DNA of 59,780 nucleotides, taken from NCBI GenBank assembly GCA_031969915.1, contig DALYJJ010000022.1, positions 1 through 59,780 on the forward strand. Direction: 5' to 3'. This DNA comes from DALYJJ01 sp031969915. GTDB lineage: Bacteria; Acidobacteriota; Terriglobia; Bryobacterales; Bryobacteraceae. The position numbers and the translations under genes are program-made. Under the pieces are notes generated by a model. That model was not told the origin of the DNA, searched no databases, and was given only the letters and a program-made list of their open reading frames with translations. Below are positions 33,511-42,484 of the stretch, in pieces (position 1 is the first letter of the stretch; each line of letters begins with the position of its first letter).

Positions 33511-34638
33511 TCAGCGCTCCTTCACCATCCAGGCTTCGACGGCGAACTCGTCTTCGGTGATCTGGTGCAGCCTGACGTCCCGAAACCGGATGGCATCCAC
33601 CCGGCGGCGGCGGCCGGCGCCACCCGCCACAGGCAGCGATTGCNNNNNNNNNNNNNNNNNNNNNNNNNNGAGAATCTTCGGGGCGTAATAGAAGAAGATC
33701 TTGTCCACGATGCCCGATTCGAGCGCCGCCCAGTTGACCTTGCTGCCGGCTTCGATCATGAGCGAGAGATAGCGGCGCGCGGCAAGGGCTTTTACCAGGG
33801 CGGGGAGGTCCGTGCGGCCCCCCGTTCCGTCGAGCACCAGGATTTCGACGCCGGCATCCGTAAGCGCCTTTCGCCGCTCGCTGGAGGCCGCCGACGTGGT
33901 CACCACCAGCAGGTCGTCTTTCGCGCTCCGAGCCATGCGGGAGCCGACGGGCATGCGCAGTTGGGAATCGAGAACGATGCGGAGCAGCGGGCGCTCGCGC
34001 TCATAACCGCTGCGGTCAGTGAGCAGCGGATCGTCGCCCAGCACGGTGCCGATGCCGGTGAGGATGGTGTCGGATTCGTGGCGGAGTTGCTGCACGTGGG
34101 CTCGGGCTCGTTCGCTGGTGATCCAGCCGCTGTTGTCCTCCGGAGCGGCGATCTTGCCGTCCAAGGTCACCGCGGATTTCAGCGTGACGAGCGGCAAGCC
34201 GGTGCGCATGAAGTGAACGAAGGGCTCGTTGATCTGCTCGGCCTGGGCGGTGGCGGTGCGGTCGATTTCGACGGCGATACCCGCTGCGCGCAGACGTTCG
34301 AATCCCTTACCCGACACCAGGGGGTTCGGGTCCTGCATGGCTGCGACCACACGGTTGACGCCCGCGGCGATAATCGCCTCAACGCAGGGGCCGGTGCGGC
34401 CCTGGTGGGAGCAGGGCTCCAGCGAGACGTACAACGTCGCACCCTTGGCGGCCGGGCCCGCTTCGGTGAGTGCGATCGCCTCGGCGTGCCGCACACCCGA
34501 ATAGGTGTGAAATCCACGGCCAACCACGGCGCCGTCTTTCACCACCACCGCCCCGACCGCCGGGTTGGGGCTGGTTTGACCGATGCCGCGCCGGGCCAGG
34601 GCCAGCGCTTCGCGAAGATACTCGGACGGCTCGCTCAT
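33511..34638 (-). CDS. ribD: Bifunctional diaminohydroxyphosphoribosylaminopyrimidine deaminase / 5-amino-6-(5-phosphoribosylamino)uracil reductase (contains assembly gap)
   Basis: 375 codons including unknown bases. The N-terminal zinc deaminase has RHAEAIAL and PCSHQGRTGPC. The C-terminal reductase has ITSERARAHVQQLRHESDTI in two blocks, with the NADPH region GIGTVLGDDP, and ends in a normal riboflavin reductase tail. It carries out the second and third steps of riboflavin synthesis. The run of N at 33644-33669 falls where PKIL is normally followed by GG. The frame is kept on both sides, so the gene itself is probably whole. Its ATG overlaps the ftsY stop by 4 bases. Confidence 0.94.
   Translation of the reverse strand: MSEPSEYLREALALARRGIGQTSPNPAVGAVVVKDGAVVGRGFHTYSGVRHAEAIALTEAGPAAKGATLYVSLEPCSHQGRTGPCVEAIIAAGVNRVVAAMQDPNPLVSGKGFERLRAAGIAVEIDRTATAQAEQINEPFVHFMRTGLPLVTLKSAVTLDGKIAAPEDNSGWITSERARAHVQQLRHESDTILTGIGTVLGDDPLLTDRSGYERERPLLRIVLDSQLRMPVGSRMARSAKDDLLVVTTSAASSERRKALTDAGVEILVLDGTGGRTDLPALVKALAARRYLSLMIEAGSKVNWAALESGIVDKIFFYYAPKILXXXXXXXXXQSLPVAGGAGRRRRVDAIRFRDVRLHQITEDEFAVEAWMVKER
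33644..33669. other. Assembly gap (26 N)
   Basis: 26 unresolved bases inside ribD. The reading frame continues correctly across the run. GC-rich secondary structure or low coverage is the likely cause; the flanks (CGGCGGCGGCGGCCGGCGCC nearby) are highly GC-rich. Confidence 0.99.
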
Positions 34639-35585
34639 TGTTCGAAGAGGGATTCGATGAACTTTTCGGGATCGAAGGGGAGCAGGTCGGCGGCTTGTTC
34701 GCCCACCCCGATATAGCGGATGGGCAGGTTGAGTTCACGGGCGATGGCTATGACCACCCCGCCTTTGGCCGTCCCGTCGAGCTTGGTCAGAACGATGCCC
34801 GTAACACCGCTGGTTTCGGTGAACTTGCGCGCCTGTTCCAGACCGTTTTGGCCGGTAGTGGCGTCGAGCACCAGCAGCACTTCGTGCGGAGCGGAGGGAA
34901 TGACGCGCGACGCGGTGCGGCGCATCTTCTCGAGTTCAGCCATCAGGTTTTCTTTGGTGTGCAGCCGGCCCGCGGTGTCGACGATGACGTAATCCACCTT
35001 GCGGGCCTTCGCGGCGTGAAGCGCATCGAAGAGCACCGCGCTGGGGTCCGAGCCCGTTTTCTGCCGGATAACCTCGGTGGCGGTGCGATCGCCCCAGATC
35101 TCGAGTTGTTCTATGGCGGCGGCGCGGAAGGTATCGCCGGCGGCAAGCAGGACGGTCCGTCCCTCGCTGCGGAAACGGCCCGCGAGTTTGCCGATGGTGG
35201 TTGTCTTTCCTGAGCCGTTCACACCCACGATCATCACCACCGCCGGAGGCTCGGCCACGCGCGGCACGGGGCGTTCGCTGGCCTGCAGCACCTCCAGCAG
35301 GTACTCGCGGATCAGGCCCTTCAGCTCGGAGGCGTCGCCCACCAGTTTGCGATCCACGCGCTGGCGGATGCGCTCCAGGATCTCCGACGCCGTGCGCGGG
35401 CCGATGTCGGCGGTGATGAGGGCGTACTCCAGTTCGTCGAGGAGATCGGAATCGATCTGCTTCTTGCCAGCGATGACATCCTCGACCTTGGAAACGAGGC
35501 CCGAACGGGTCTTCTCAATGCCCTTCTTGAGACGCTCGAGGAGGTTTGGCTCCTGCTCGGTGGAGCCAAAGAGGGTTTGGATCAT
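34635..35585 (-). CDS. ftsY: Signal recognition particle receptor FtsY
   Basis: 316 residues, the short form that lacks a long acidic N-domain extension. The G-domain motifs are GVNGSGKTTTIGKLAG (G1), DTFRAAAIEQL, DTAGRLHTKENLM (G3) and TKLDGTAKGG (G4). The protein docks SRP-ribosome complexes at the membrane for co-translational insertion. It heads a minus-strand unit followed by ribD and ribE, with a 4-base overlap. Only 35 bases separate it from the divergent malQ start. Confidence 0.97.
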   Translation of the reverse strand: MIQTLFGSTEQEPNLLERLKKGIEKTRSGLVSKVEDVIAGKKQIDSDLLDELEYALITADIGPRTASEILERIRQRVDRKLVGDASELKGLIREYLLEVLQASERPVPRVAEPPAVVMIVGVNGSGKTTTIGKLAGRFRSEGRTVLLAAGDTFRAAAIEQLEIWGDRTATEVIRQKTGSDPSAVLFDALHAAKARKVDYVIVDTAGRLHTKENLMAELEKMRRTASRVIPSAPHEVLLVLDATTGQNGLEQARKFTETSGVTGIVLTKLDGTAKGGVVIAIARELNLPIRYIGVGEQAADLLPFDPEKFIESLFEQ

Positions 35586-35620
35586 CTGCTACGATTCTAG
35601 CGTTCTAGGCAGGTAGACGC

Positions 35621-37144
35621 ATGCGATTTCCACGCTCCAGCGGCATTCTCCTTCATCCCACTTCGCTTCCCTCGAGCCATGGCTGTGGCGATCTGGGGCC
35701 GGAGGCGTACCGTTTTGCGGACTGGCTCGCGGGCGCGGGCCAGCGGTTGTGGCAAGTCTTGCCGCTAGGGCCCACCGGCTACGGGGATTCGCCGTACCAG
35801 TCCTTTTCAGCGTTCGCGGGGAACCCGCTGCTGATCAGCCTGGAACTCGTGGTCGAGCGCGGTTACCTGGATCGCCGCGACCTCGCGGACGCCCCGCTAT
35901 TTCCCACCGATTTCGTCGACTATGAAGCGGCCTACGGATACAAGCTACCTCTGCTGCGAAAGGCCTCGGCGCGGTTTCGGGACCGGGCGGGTTCGACCGA
36001 CCGGGAAGTGTTTGAGGCCTTCTGCAAACAGCACGCCTGGTGGCAGGACGACTACGCGCTCTTCATGGCGTTGAAGGAAGCCCACGGCATGGTGGCGTGG
36101 CCGCGTTGGGACCGGGCGCTGCGAGAGAGGGATCCCGGGACGCTGGAAGCCGCGCGCCGGAGGTTCGCCACCACGATCCAGGAGCACCAACTCCAGCAGT
36201 TTGCTTTTTTCGAGCAATGGGCCGCGCTGCGCCGCTACTGCCAGAAGCTGGAGATTCGGCTGATGGGAGACGCGCCGATTTACGTCGCCCACGACAGCGC
36301 CGACGTGTGGGCCAATCCGCAGTACTTCCACCTGCGGGAGGACGGCAATCCGGCGCTGGTGGCGGGCGTGCCGCCCGATTACTTCAGCGCGACGGGCCAA
36401 CTGTGGGGAAATCCGATTTACCGCTGGGACCGGCTTGCGGCGGACGAATACCGGTGGTGGATCGAGCGGCTGCGCGCCGCCTTCGCGCTGGTGGACATCC
36501 TTCGGGTGGATCACTTCCGCGGTTTCGAAGCGTATTGGGAAGTCCCGGCGGGCGAAGAGACCGCGGTGAATGGCAGGTGGGTGAAGGGGCCGGGTGGAGC
36601 GATGTTCGAGCGGGCGCAGAAGGCGCTGGGGCTGTTGCCGATCGTCGCCGAGAACCTGGGAGTGATCACGCCCGAGGTGGAGGCGATTCGCCATAAGTTC
36701 GGCTTCCCGGGCATGGCGATTCTGCAGTTCGCCTTCGGCAACGACCCGCAGGGTCCCGATTTTCGCCCGCACAACTATCCCCGTGAACGCGTCGCGTACA
36801 CGGGCACGCACGACAACGACACGACGCTCGGTTGGTGGACCAGCTCGGCGGAGAGCGACAGCACGCGCAGCGCGGCGGACATCGAGAAGGAGCGCGCGTT
36901 CACCAAGGCGTACCTCCACATCGGCGGAGACCAGATCCAATGGGCGTTCATTCGCGCGCTGATGGCTTCCGTTGCCGACACGGTGATCTTTCCCATGCAG
37001 GACGTGATCGGCCTGGGCACGGAAGCGCGGATGAACCTGCCCGGCCGCCCCGCGGGCAACTGGCGCTGGCGGATGCGGGACGATATGCTGTCACCTCAGG
37101 CACAACGAAGGCTGAAGGAACTGGCCGTCCTGTACGAGCGGTAG
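35621..37144 (+). CDS. malQ: 4-alpha-glucanotransferase (amylomaltase)
   Basis: 507 residues, typical GH77. It opens RSSGILLHPTSLPSSHG, followed by LPLGPTGYGDSPYQ. Active-site residues lie in LRVDHFRGFE (nucleophile Asp), VAENLGVI (acid Glu) and YTGTHDNDTT (third Asp). The enzyme transfers alpha-1,4-glucan segments and releases glucose in maltodextrin use. The following gene is a sugar-type MFS transporter 16 bases away, so the pair may take up and process maltooligosaccharides. Confidence 0.97.
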   Translation: MRFPRSSGILLHPTSLPSSHGCGDLGPEAYRFADWLAGAGQRLWQVLPLGPTGYGDSPYQSFSAFAGNPLLISLELVVERGYLDRRDLADAPLFPTDFVDYEAAYGYKLPLLRKASARFRDRAGSTDREVFEAFCKQHAWWQDDYALFMALKEAHGMVAWPRWDRALRERDPGTLEAARRRFATTIQEHQLQQFAFFEQWAALRRYCQKLEIRLMGDAPIYVAHDSADVWANPQYFHLREDGNPALVAGVPPDYFSATGQLWGNPIYRWDRLAADEYRWWIERLRAAFALVDILRVDHFRGFEAYWEVPAGEETAVNGRWVKGPGGAMFERAQKALGLLPIVAENLGVITPEVEAIRHKFGFPGMAILQFAFGNDPQGPDFRPHNYPRERVAYTGTHDNDTTLGWWTSSAESDSTRSAADIEKERAFTKAYLHIGGDQIQWAFIRALMASVADTVIFPMQDVIGLGTEARMNLPGRPAGNWRWRMRDDMLSPQAQRRLKELAVLYER

Positions 37145-37160
37145 CGCCGCTGGGAGACGC

Positions 37161-38432
37161 ATGGAAAAGCCCCGTTTGAACTTTTGGCAAATCTGGAACA
37201 TGAGCTTCGGCTTTCTCGGGATCCAGTTCGGCTGGGGACTGCAGATGGCGAACATGAGCTCGATCTACGAGTACCTCGGTGCGAAAGCCGAGCAGATCCC
37301 GATGCTGTGGCTGGCCGCGCCGCTCACGGGTCTGATCGTGCAACCGATCATCGGGCACATGAGCGACCGGACGTGGGGGCGGTTGGGCCGCCGGCGGCCG
37401 TACTTCCTGGTGGGCGCCATCCTCAGTTCCCTGGCGTTGATCGCCATGCCGAACTCCTCGGCATTGTGGATGGCGGCGGGTCTGCTGTGGATTCTCGATG
37501 CCTCCATCAACATCAGCATGGAGCCGTTTCGGGCGTTTGTCGCGGACCTGCTTCCCGAAGAGCAGCGCACGCGCGGATTCGCCATGCAGAGCTTGTTCAT
37601 TGGGCTCGGCGCGGTGATCGCTTCCGCCTTGCCGTGGCTGCTGCAAGGGCAGGGAAGCACCGAGGCGGGCGCCATTCCCTGGAGTGTGAAGCTCTCTTTC
37701 TATGTCGGCGCGGCGGCGTTTTTCAGCGCTGTGCTGTACACCATCGTGACCACCAAAGAGTATCCGCCCGACGATCCGGAAGAGTTCAAGAAGCGCAAGT
37801 CGGAGGGGTTCGGGGAGATCCTGCATTCCATCGGGGCGATGCCCCGCACGATGCGGCAACTGGCACCGGTCCAGATCTGCACGTGGCTGGGGCTGTTCTG
37901 CATGTGGCTCTATTTTCCGGTGGCAGTGGCGAGGAACGTCTTCGGCGCTCCGGACACCGGTTCGCCGCTCTATGCGGAAGGCGTGGCTTGGGGCGGGCTC
38001 TGCTTCTCGATGTACTCGGCGGTGTGCTTCGCGTTCTCGTTCGTGCTGCCCGGTGTGGCCCGGGCGCTCGGCCGGCGTACAACGCATAGTCTCTGCCTCT
38101 CGGCGGGCGCGCTGGGGTTGCTTTCGGTCGCCGTCATCTCGAACAAGTACCTGCTGCTGGTTTCGATGGCGGGAGTGGGCATCGCCTGGGCGAGCACGCT
38201 CGCCATGCCCTACGCGATGCTCGCCGGCTCGCTGCCAGCCGCGAAGACCGGCGTGTACATGGGTATTTTCAACTTCTTCATCGTGCTGCCGGAGATCGGC
38301 GCCTCGCTCGGTTTTGGGTGGGTGATGGCGAACGTGCTTGGCAATAACCGGTTACTGGCGGTGGTGGCGGGGGGCGCCTTCCTTCTGCTGGCGGCGCTGC
38401 TCGTGCAACGAGTGAAGGAGGCCGAAGCATGA
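37161..38432 (+). CDS. MFS sugar transporter (SLC45/sucrose-proton symporter-like)
   Basis: 423 residues with about 12 membrane helices. The loop between helices 2 and 3 reads IGHMSDRTWGRLGRRRPY, the hallmark RxGRRRP of the sucrose/maltose cation-symporter branch. Preceding LNFWQIWNMSFGFLGIQFG is also typical of it. The substrate is likely a disaccharide or maltodextrin, consistent with malQ directly upstream. A beta-lactamase-like hydrolase follows with a 4-base overlap (ATGA). Confidence 0.9.
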   Translation: MEKPRLNFWQIWNMSFGFLGIQFGWGLQMANMSSIYEYLGAKAEQIPMLWLAAPLTGLIVQPIIGHMSDRTWGRLGRRRPYFLVGAILSSLALIAMPNSSALWMAAGLLWILDASINISMEPFRAFVADLLPEEQRTRGFAMQSLFIGLGAVIASALPWLLQGQGSTEAGAIPWSVKLSFYVGAAAFFSAVLYTIVTTKEYPPDDPEEFKKRKSEGFGEILHSIGAMPRTMRQLAPVQICTWLGLFCMWLYFPVAVARNVFGAPDTGSPLYAEGVAWGGLCFSMYSAVCFAFSFVLPGVARALGRRTTHSLCLSAGALGLLSVAVISNKYLLLVSMAGVGIAWASTLAMPYAMLAGSLPAAKTGVYMGIFNFFIVLPEIGASLGFGWVMANVLGNNRLLAVVAGGAFLLLAALLVQRVKEAEA

Positions 38433-39460
38433 CCCGGCGCTTGCTCATCGCGCTGATTGCGGCTCTCGCGGCCCAGGGCCAGGAACTCGCAGTCCGGTTG
38501 GACTCCCTGGCCGCGAACCGGCCGGGCTTCATGGGTGCGGTGTTGGTGGCGCGGGACGGGAAGCCGATCCTGATGCGCGGCTACGGCAAAGCGAACCTGG
38601 AATGGGACATTCCAAACACCCCGAAAACCAAGTTCCGCCTCGGCTCGGTGAGCAAGCAGTTCACCGCGGCGGCGATTCTGGTTCTGGAGCAGCAGGGGAA
38701 ACTGCGCGTCGAAGATCCGATCTCGAAGCACCTCGCGGACACGCCGCCCGCCTGGCAGAACATCACCATTCACCAGTTGCTCACACACACCTCGGGGATT
38801 CCCAATTTCACCGCGCAGCCGTTCTACCAGACGGATATGACGCTCCCGGCCCCGCGGCGCACGTTTTTCGGCGTGAAGGGCATACCGCTGCGCTTCGATC
38901 CGGGCACGAAGTGGGAGTACAGCAATTCGGGCTACGGGTTGCTCGGCCTGATTGTCGAGTCCGTGTCGGGCATGAGGTACGCGGAGTTCCTTCGCAAACA
39001 CGTGTTCGATCCACTGGGGATGAACGACAGCGGCGAAGAGCCGTTGGTCGATTTGCTGCCGCACCGCGCGGCCGGCTATAGCCGGTTGAACGACCAGTAT
39101 CGCAACGCGACGTACGTCCATATGTCATGGCCGCTCGGCGCGGGTTCGTTGTACTCGACTCTCGAGGACTTGCTGAAGTGGGACCGGGCTCTGGACACTG
39201 CTGTGTTGTTGAGCGAAGAGTCGCGCCGAAAGATGTTCACGCCGGTGCTAAGCGATTACGGATACGGTTGGGGTGTGCGGGAGGCCGGCGGGCGGCGGAT
39301 TCAATCGCACAGCGGCGGCATCAATGGATTCAGCACGCACCTGGCGCGGTATCCGGGCGACCGGACACTGATCGTGGTGTTGAGCAACGTCGAGAACGCG
39401 CAAGCGGGCCGCGTGGCTGCGGACCTGGCGCGGATCGTTTTCGAGGCGCCGGAGAGATAG
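38429..39460 (+). CDS. Secreted serine hydrolase (class C beta-lactamase/DD-peptidase fold)
   Basis: 343 residues with signal peptide RRLLIALIAALAAQG. The three fold motifs are SVSK (SxxK, the nucleophile Ser within LGSVSKQFTAAAI), YSNSGYGLL (YxN) and HSGGINGF in the place of the KTG box. These proteins act as esterases, D-amino-acid peptidases or lactamase-like enzymes in the periplasm. The N-terminal start overlaps the transporter stop. The His-Ser-Gly-Gly motif is common in the esterase-like members. Confidence 0.9.
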   Translation: MTRRLLIALIAALAAQGQELAVRLDSLAANRPGFMGAVLVARDGKPILMRGYGKANLEWDIPNTPKTKFRLGSVSKQFTAAAILVLEQQGKLRVEDPISKHLADTPPAWQNITIHQLLTHTSGIPNFTAQPFYQTDMTLPAPRRTFFGVKGIPLRFDPGTKWEYSNSGYGLLGLIVESVSGMRYAEFLRKHVFDPLGMNDSGEEPLVDLLPHRAAGYSRLNDQYRNATYVHMSWPLGAGSLYSTLEDLLKWDRALDTAVLLSEESRRKMFTPVLSDYGYGWGVREAGGRRIQSHSGGINGFSTHLARYPGDRTLIVVLSNVENAQAGRVAADLARIVFEAPER

Positions 39461-39470
39461 CATAGGCGGC

Positions 39471-41390
39471 ATGCCGTCCCGCCGCCGCTTTCTCCAAAAT
39501 GCCGCCGCGATGAGCGCGGCTTCCCAAGCCGAGCCCGCCCAGAGCGGTTTCGCGCCAGCGGGTGCGCCACGGAAGCTCTCCGAGAACCTGTACGTCTTCG
39601 AGGACACCTGCAACGTTTACGTGGTCCGGGACGGCACGCGGTGCGTGCTCATCGACTTCGGCTCCGGGAAGATCCTCGACCACCTCGGCGCGTTGGGCAT
39701 CCGTGAGATCGACTGGATCCTGCACACCCACCATCACCGGGACCAGTGCCAGGGCGACAAGCGCGCCGCTGCGCGCGGGTTGAAGATCGCCGTGCCCGCT
39801 CACGAAGCGCATCTCTTCGCCGACGCCGAGAACTTCTGGCGCAACCGGCGTGTGTTCCACCTCTATTACGTCCGCAACGATTTTCAGACGCTCACTGAAA
39901 ACGTTCCCGTCGCACAGCGGCTCACCGACTATTCGACATTCCGCTGGAGGAATATCGATTTCTTCGTCCTGCCCACGCCCGGCCACACGCTGGGGTCGAT
40001 CACGCTGCTGGCCACGGTCGACGGGCGGCGCACGGCGTTTTCCGGGGACCTGCTGTTCGCGCCCGGCAAGATCCTGAACCTTTACGACACGCAGGTGAAC
40101 TACGCCGGCGCGGAGGGCATCAACTTCGGCCATTTTTCGCTGGCCCGGTTGCGAGAGCAGCGGCCCGCTCTGCTGTGCCCTTCGCACGGCGCGCCGATCC
40201 CGGATCCCGACGAAGCCATGAACGCCACCATGCGGAACCTGGACGCCTACTTCCGCTTCCAGAACGGCGGCGAACCGATGGAGTTCTTCCGGCCGCACGT
40301 GGTGAGCCCGCACCTGATCGCGCATCATCTGACCGAGTCCTCGTTCTACACGATCGTCAGCGACAGCGGCAAAGCGATGTTCATCGACTACGGATCGGCT
40401 TCCAACATGACGTTCCGCGACATGCTGAACGCGACGCCGGTGGACGACCGCATCCGGTTTCTGGAGCATTCCATTCCGCTGCTCAAGCGCGAGTTCGGGA
40501 TGAAGTCCGTGGACGTCGCCCTGCCCAGCCACATTCACGACGACCACATCAACGGCTTTCCCCACCTGAAGCGTCATCACGCCACGCGAATCTGGTGCCT
40601 GGACAACATGGTGGACATCTTCGAAAACCCGCGGGGCCAGAATCTGGGCTGCATTCTGGGCGAGCCGTTTCGAGTGGACCGCGCTTTCAAGCACGGTGAG
40701 CGATTTCGCTGGGAGGAGTTCGACTTCGAAATCACTCACTCGCCCGGCCACACCGAATATCAGATGGCGCTCTTCACCGTCATCGACGGACAGCGCGTGG
40801 CTTTCACCGGCGATGCGTTCTTCCCGCCGCAGCAGGGGCGGACCGCACTCCGGCACAACCTGATCTTCCGCAACGACGTGACGAGCGAAAGCCATTTGCG
40901 GTCGATCCGCAACCTGATCGAGCACGAACCGGCGGTGATTGCCCCCGGCCACGGCCGGCCGTATCCGGTGGACCGGAGTCTGCTGGACGCGACGGAGGCG
41001 GCGTTCCGCAAGCAACGCGATCTGTTCCACGACCTGCTGCCCGAGGGGGAGGTGGATTTCGGCTTGAGCCCGAGTTGGGTCCGGCTCTATCCCTACCAGA
41101 TGCTGGTCCGGGCCGGCTCGAGGCAGCGCCTGGAAGTGCGTGTCAATAACCTTGGCCGTGAGGCGATGAAGTTCGAAGGCGCACTGGTGGCGCCGAAGGA
41201 GTGGACGGTGAGGCCGGGAGCGGTTCGTGTCGCGGTGCCGGCGGGCCGGACGGCGGCCACGGCGTTCGAGATCAGCGTTCCCGCCGGCTGGCGGCCCGTG
41301 TCGCCCCGGTTTGCGATCGCTCTCGACGTGCAACGCGACGGCCGCTATCTCGGGCAGATCACGGAGGCGGTGGTGGAGATGGGAGCGTAG
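39471..41390 (+). CDS. Tat-exported protein with two metallo-beta-lactamase domains
   Basis: 639 residues. The N-terminus SRRRFLQNAAAMSAA is a strong twin-arginine signal. The first MBL domain has HHHRDQ at residues 87-92 (Gln in place of the last His), then PTPGHTLG, FSGDLLF and CPSHGAP. The second has a perfect HIHDDH at 354-359, then HSPGHTEYQ, FTGDAFF and APGHGRP. A C-terminal beta domain of about 120 residues (VRVNNLGREAMKFEGALV) looks immunoglobulin-like. Both sites seem able to bind metals. A secreted hydrolase of an ester, lactone or thioester is likely; the substrate is unknown. The next gene overlaps its stop by one base. Confidence 0.88.
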   Translation: MPSRRRFLQNAAAMSAASQAEPAQSGFAPAGAPRKLSENLYVFEDTCNVYVVRDGTRCVLIDFGSGKILDHLGALGIREIDWILHTHHHRDQCQGDKRAAARGLKIAVPAHEAHLFADAENFWRNRRVFHLYYVRNDFQTLTENVPVAQRLTDYSTFRWRNIDFFVLPTPGHTLGSITLLATVDGRRTAFSGDLLFAPGKILNLYDTQVNYAGAEGINFGHFSLARLREQRPALLCPSHGAPIPDPDEAMNATMRNLDAYFRFQNGGEPMEFFRPHVVSPHLIAHHLTESSFYTIVSDSGKAMFIDYGSASNMTFRDMLNATPVDDRIRFLEHSIPLLKREFGMKSVDVALPSHIHDDHINGFPHLKRHHATRIWCLDNMVDIFENPRGQNLGCILGEPFRVDRAFKHGERFRWEEFDFEITHSPGHTEYQMALFTVIDGQRVAFTGDAFFPPQQGRTALRHNLIFRNDVTSESHLRSIRNLIEHEPAVIAPGHGRPYPVDRSLLDATEAAFRKQRDLFHDLLPEGEVDFGLSPSWVRLYPYQMLVRAGSRQRLEVRVNNLGREAMKFEGALVAPKEWTVRPGAVRVAVPAGRTAATAFEISVPAGWRPVSPRFAIALDVQRDGRYLGQITEAVVEMGA

Positions 41391-42229
41391 TGCGCGACGG
41401 CGAATGGGTCATCGCCGGTTATTTTGTCTACGCGGCGGTTCTCGCCGGGCTGCTTCCGATTCGCGCAGACATCGCCCTGACCGCGCAAGGTCTGAACGGG
41501 CTGCTGCTGATGGGCCTCGGCCTCGTCGCGTGGCTGGCGCGACGGGAGCGCTGGCGGCTTTTGCGCGATCTCTACGCTTTCCCGCCCATGCTGCTCGCCT
41601 ATCGCGAAATGGGCTGGTTCGCCCAGCCGCACGCGGACTTTCTGTTGGAGAAGCAGTGGGTGATCTGGGACCGCGCGTTGCTGTACGGCCTGCGGCTGAA
41701 AGAGGCAATCGAACTGTTTGGGCCGGCGCTGCCCAGCATCCTGGAGATCGCCTATTCGCTGGTCTACACGCTTTCGGCGTTCTCGGTTGCCATTCTGTAC
41801 GCCTGTGGCAGGCGCGAACGGACGGGAGCTTTCCTGTTTACGTTCCTGCTCGCGATCTTCGCCTGTTACGCACTGTTCCCGTACTTTCCCTCGGAACCTC
41901 CGCGGACGGTGTTCCCGGAGAGCGACCTGCCGTCACACGACACCGTTTTTCGCCAGTTCAATCGCGCGCTGTTGGGTGGGTATGGCATTCACACCAGCGT
42001 GTTCCCGAGCGCCCATGTCGCCGGGGCATTCGCGGCCGCGTTCGCGCTTCGGCGCCTGCTCCCCGAAGTTCGCTGGCCAGGGCGGCTGCTGTTGGCGCTG
42101 GCGGTGTTGATTGCGACGGCCACGGTGTATGGACGCTACCACTACGCGGTGGACGCGGCTGCCGGGTTCGGCGCGGCCGTGTTCGCAGAAGCGCTAGGAA
42201 GACGACGAGGCCGGAGGCTTGCTGTCTGA
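41390..42229 (+). CDS. PAP2-superfamily membrane phosphatase
   Basis: 279 residues from GTG 41390. Several membrane helices come first. The active site follows the inositolphosphotransferase/PAP2 pattern: a long helix-loop, the motif FPSAHVAGAFAAA (SxxH) and GRYHYAVDAAAG, with the last His and Asp. It may dephosphorylate a lipid or transfer a head group. The start shares one base with the MBL stop (TAGTG). The C-terminus overlaps the convergent FmdB-type gene by 36 bases. Confidence 0.85.
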   Translation: MRDGEWVIAGYFVYAAVLAGLLPIRADIALTAQGLNGLLLMGLGLVAWLARRERWRLLRDLYAFPPMLLAYREMGWFAQPHADFLLEKQWVIWDRALLYGLRLKEAIELFGPALPSILEIAYSLVYTLSAFSVAILYACGRRERTGAFLFTFLLAIFACYALFPYFPSEPPRTVFPESDLPSHDTVFRQFNRALLGGYGIHTSVFPSAHVAGAFAAAFALRRLLPEVRWPGRLLLALAVLIATATVYGRYHYAVDAAAGFGAAVFAEALGRRRGRRLAV

Positions 42230-42481
42230 GCTCTTGGTTTCCGTCTTGGTCTCCGCCTTGGGAGCGTCGGAGGACTTTTTCTCGGCGGCTTTCGAGGAAC
42301 CGCCGCGCGCGTAGTCGGTGATGTACCAGCCACTCCCCTTGAACTGCAAGGCGGGCGCGGACAAGATGCGCTCCACCGCGCCCCCGCACTTGTCGTGCTG
42401 CGTCAGGGGGTTGTCGGAGAACTTCTGCATCACTTCGAAGATGTCGCCGCAGCCGGCGCATTTGTATTCGTAAAGAGGCAT
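42194..42481 (-). CDS. FmdB-type zinc-ribbon protein with charged tail
   Basis: 95 residues. PLYEYKCAGCGDIFEV and the later Cys pair in HDKCGGAVERI match the FmdB/CxxC regulatory-protein family. Normally the second pair is CPxC; here only one Cys remains (DKCGG), so the metal site is incomplete. The second half is a Ser/Lys/Glu-rich disordered tail (TKTETKSSDSK). It ends a minus-strand pair with the S41-like gene, 3 bases downstream of it. Role unknown. Confidence 0.85.
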   Translation of the reverse strand: MPLYEYKCAGCGDIFEVMQKFSDNPLTQHDKCGGAVERILSAPALQFKGSGWYITDYARGGSSKAAEKKSSDAPKAETKTETKSSDSKPPASSSS

Positions 42482-42484
42482 CGT

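Noticed and set aside
33644..33669. A frameshift or broken ribD at the N run
   Set aside because: Both flanks are in the same frame and both match RibD, so the gap is an assembly matter, not a mutation.
39330..41333. A 667-codon open frame on the minus strand opposite the MBL gene
   Set aside because: The opposite strand has an unmistakable two-domain MBL protein; the antisense product has no recognisable motif or start context.
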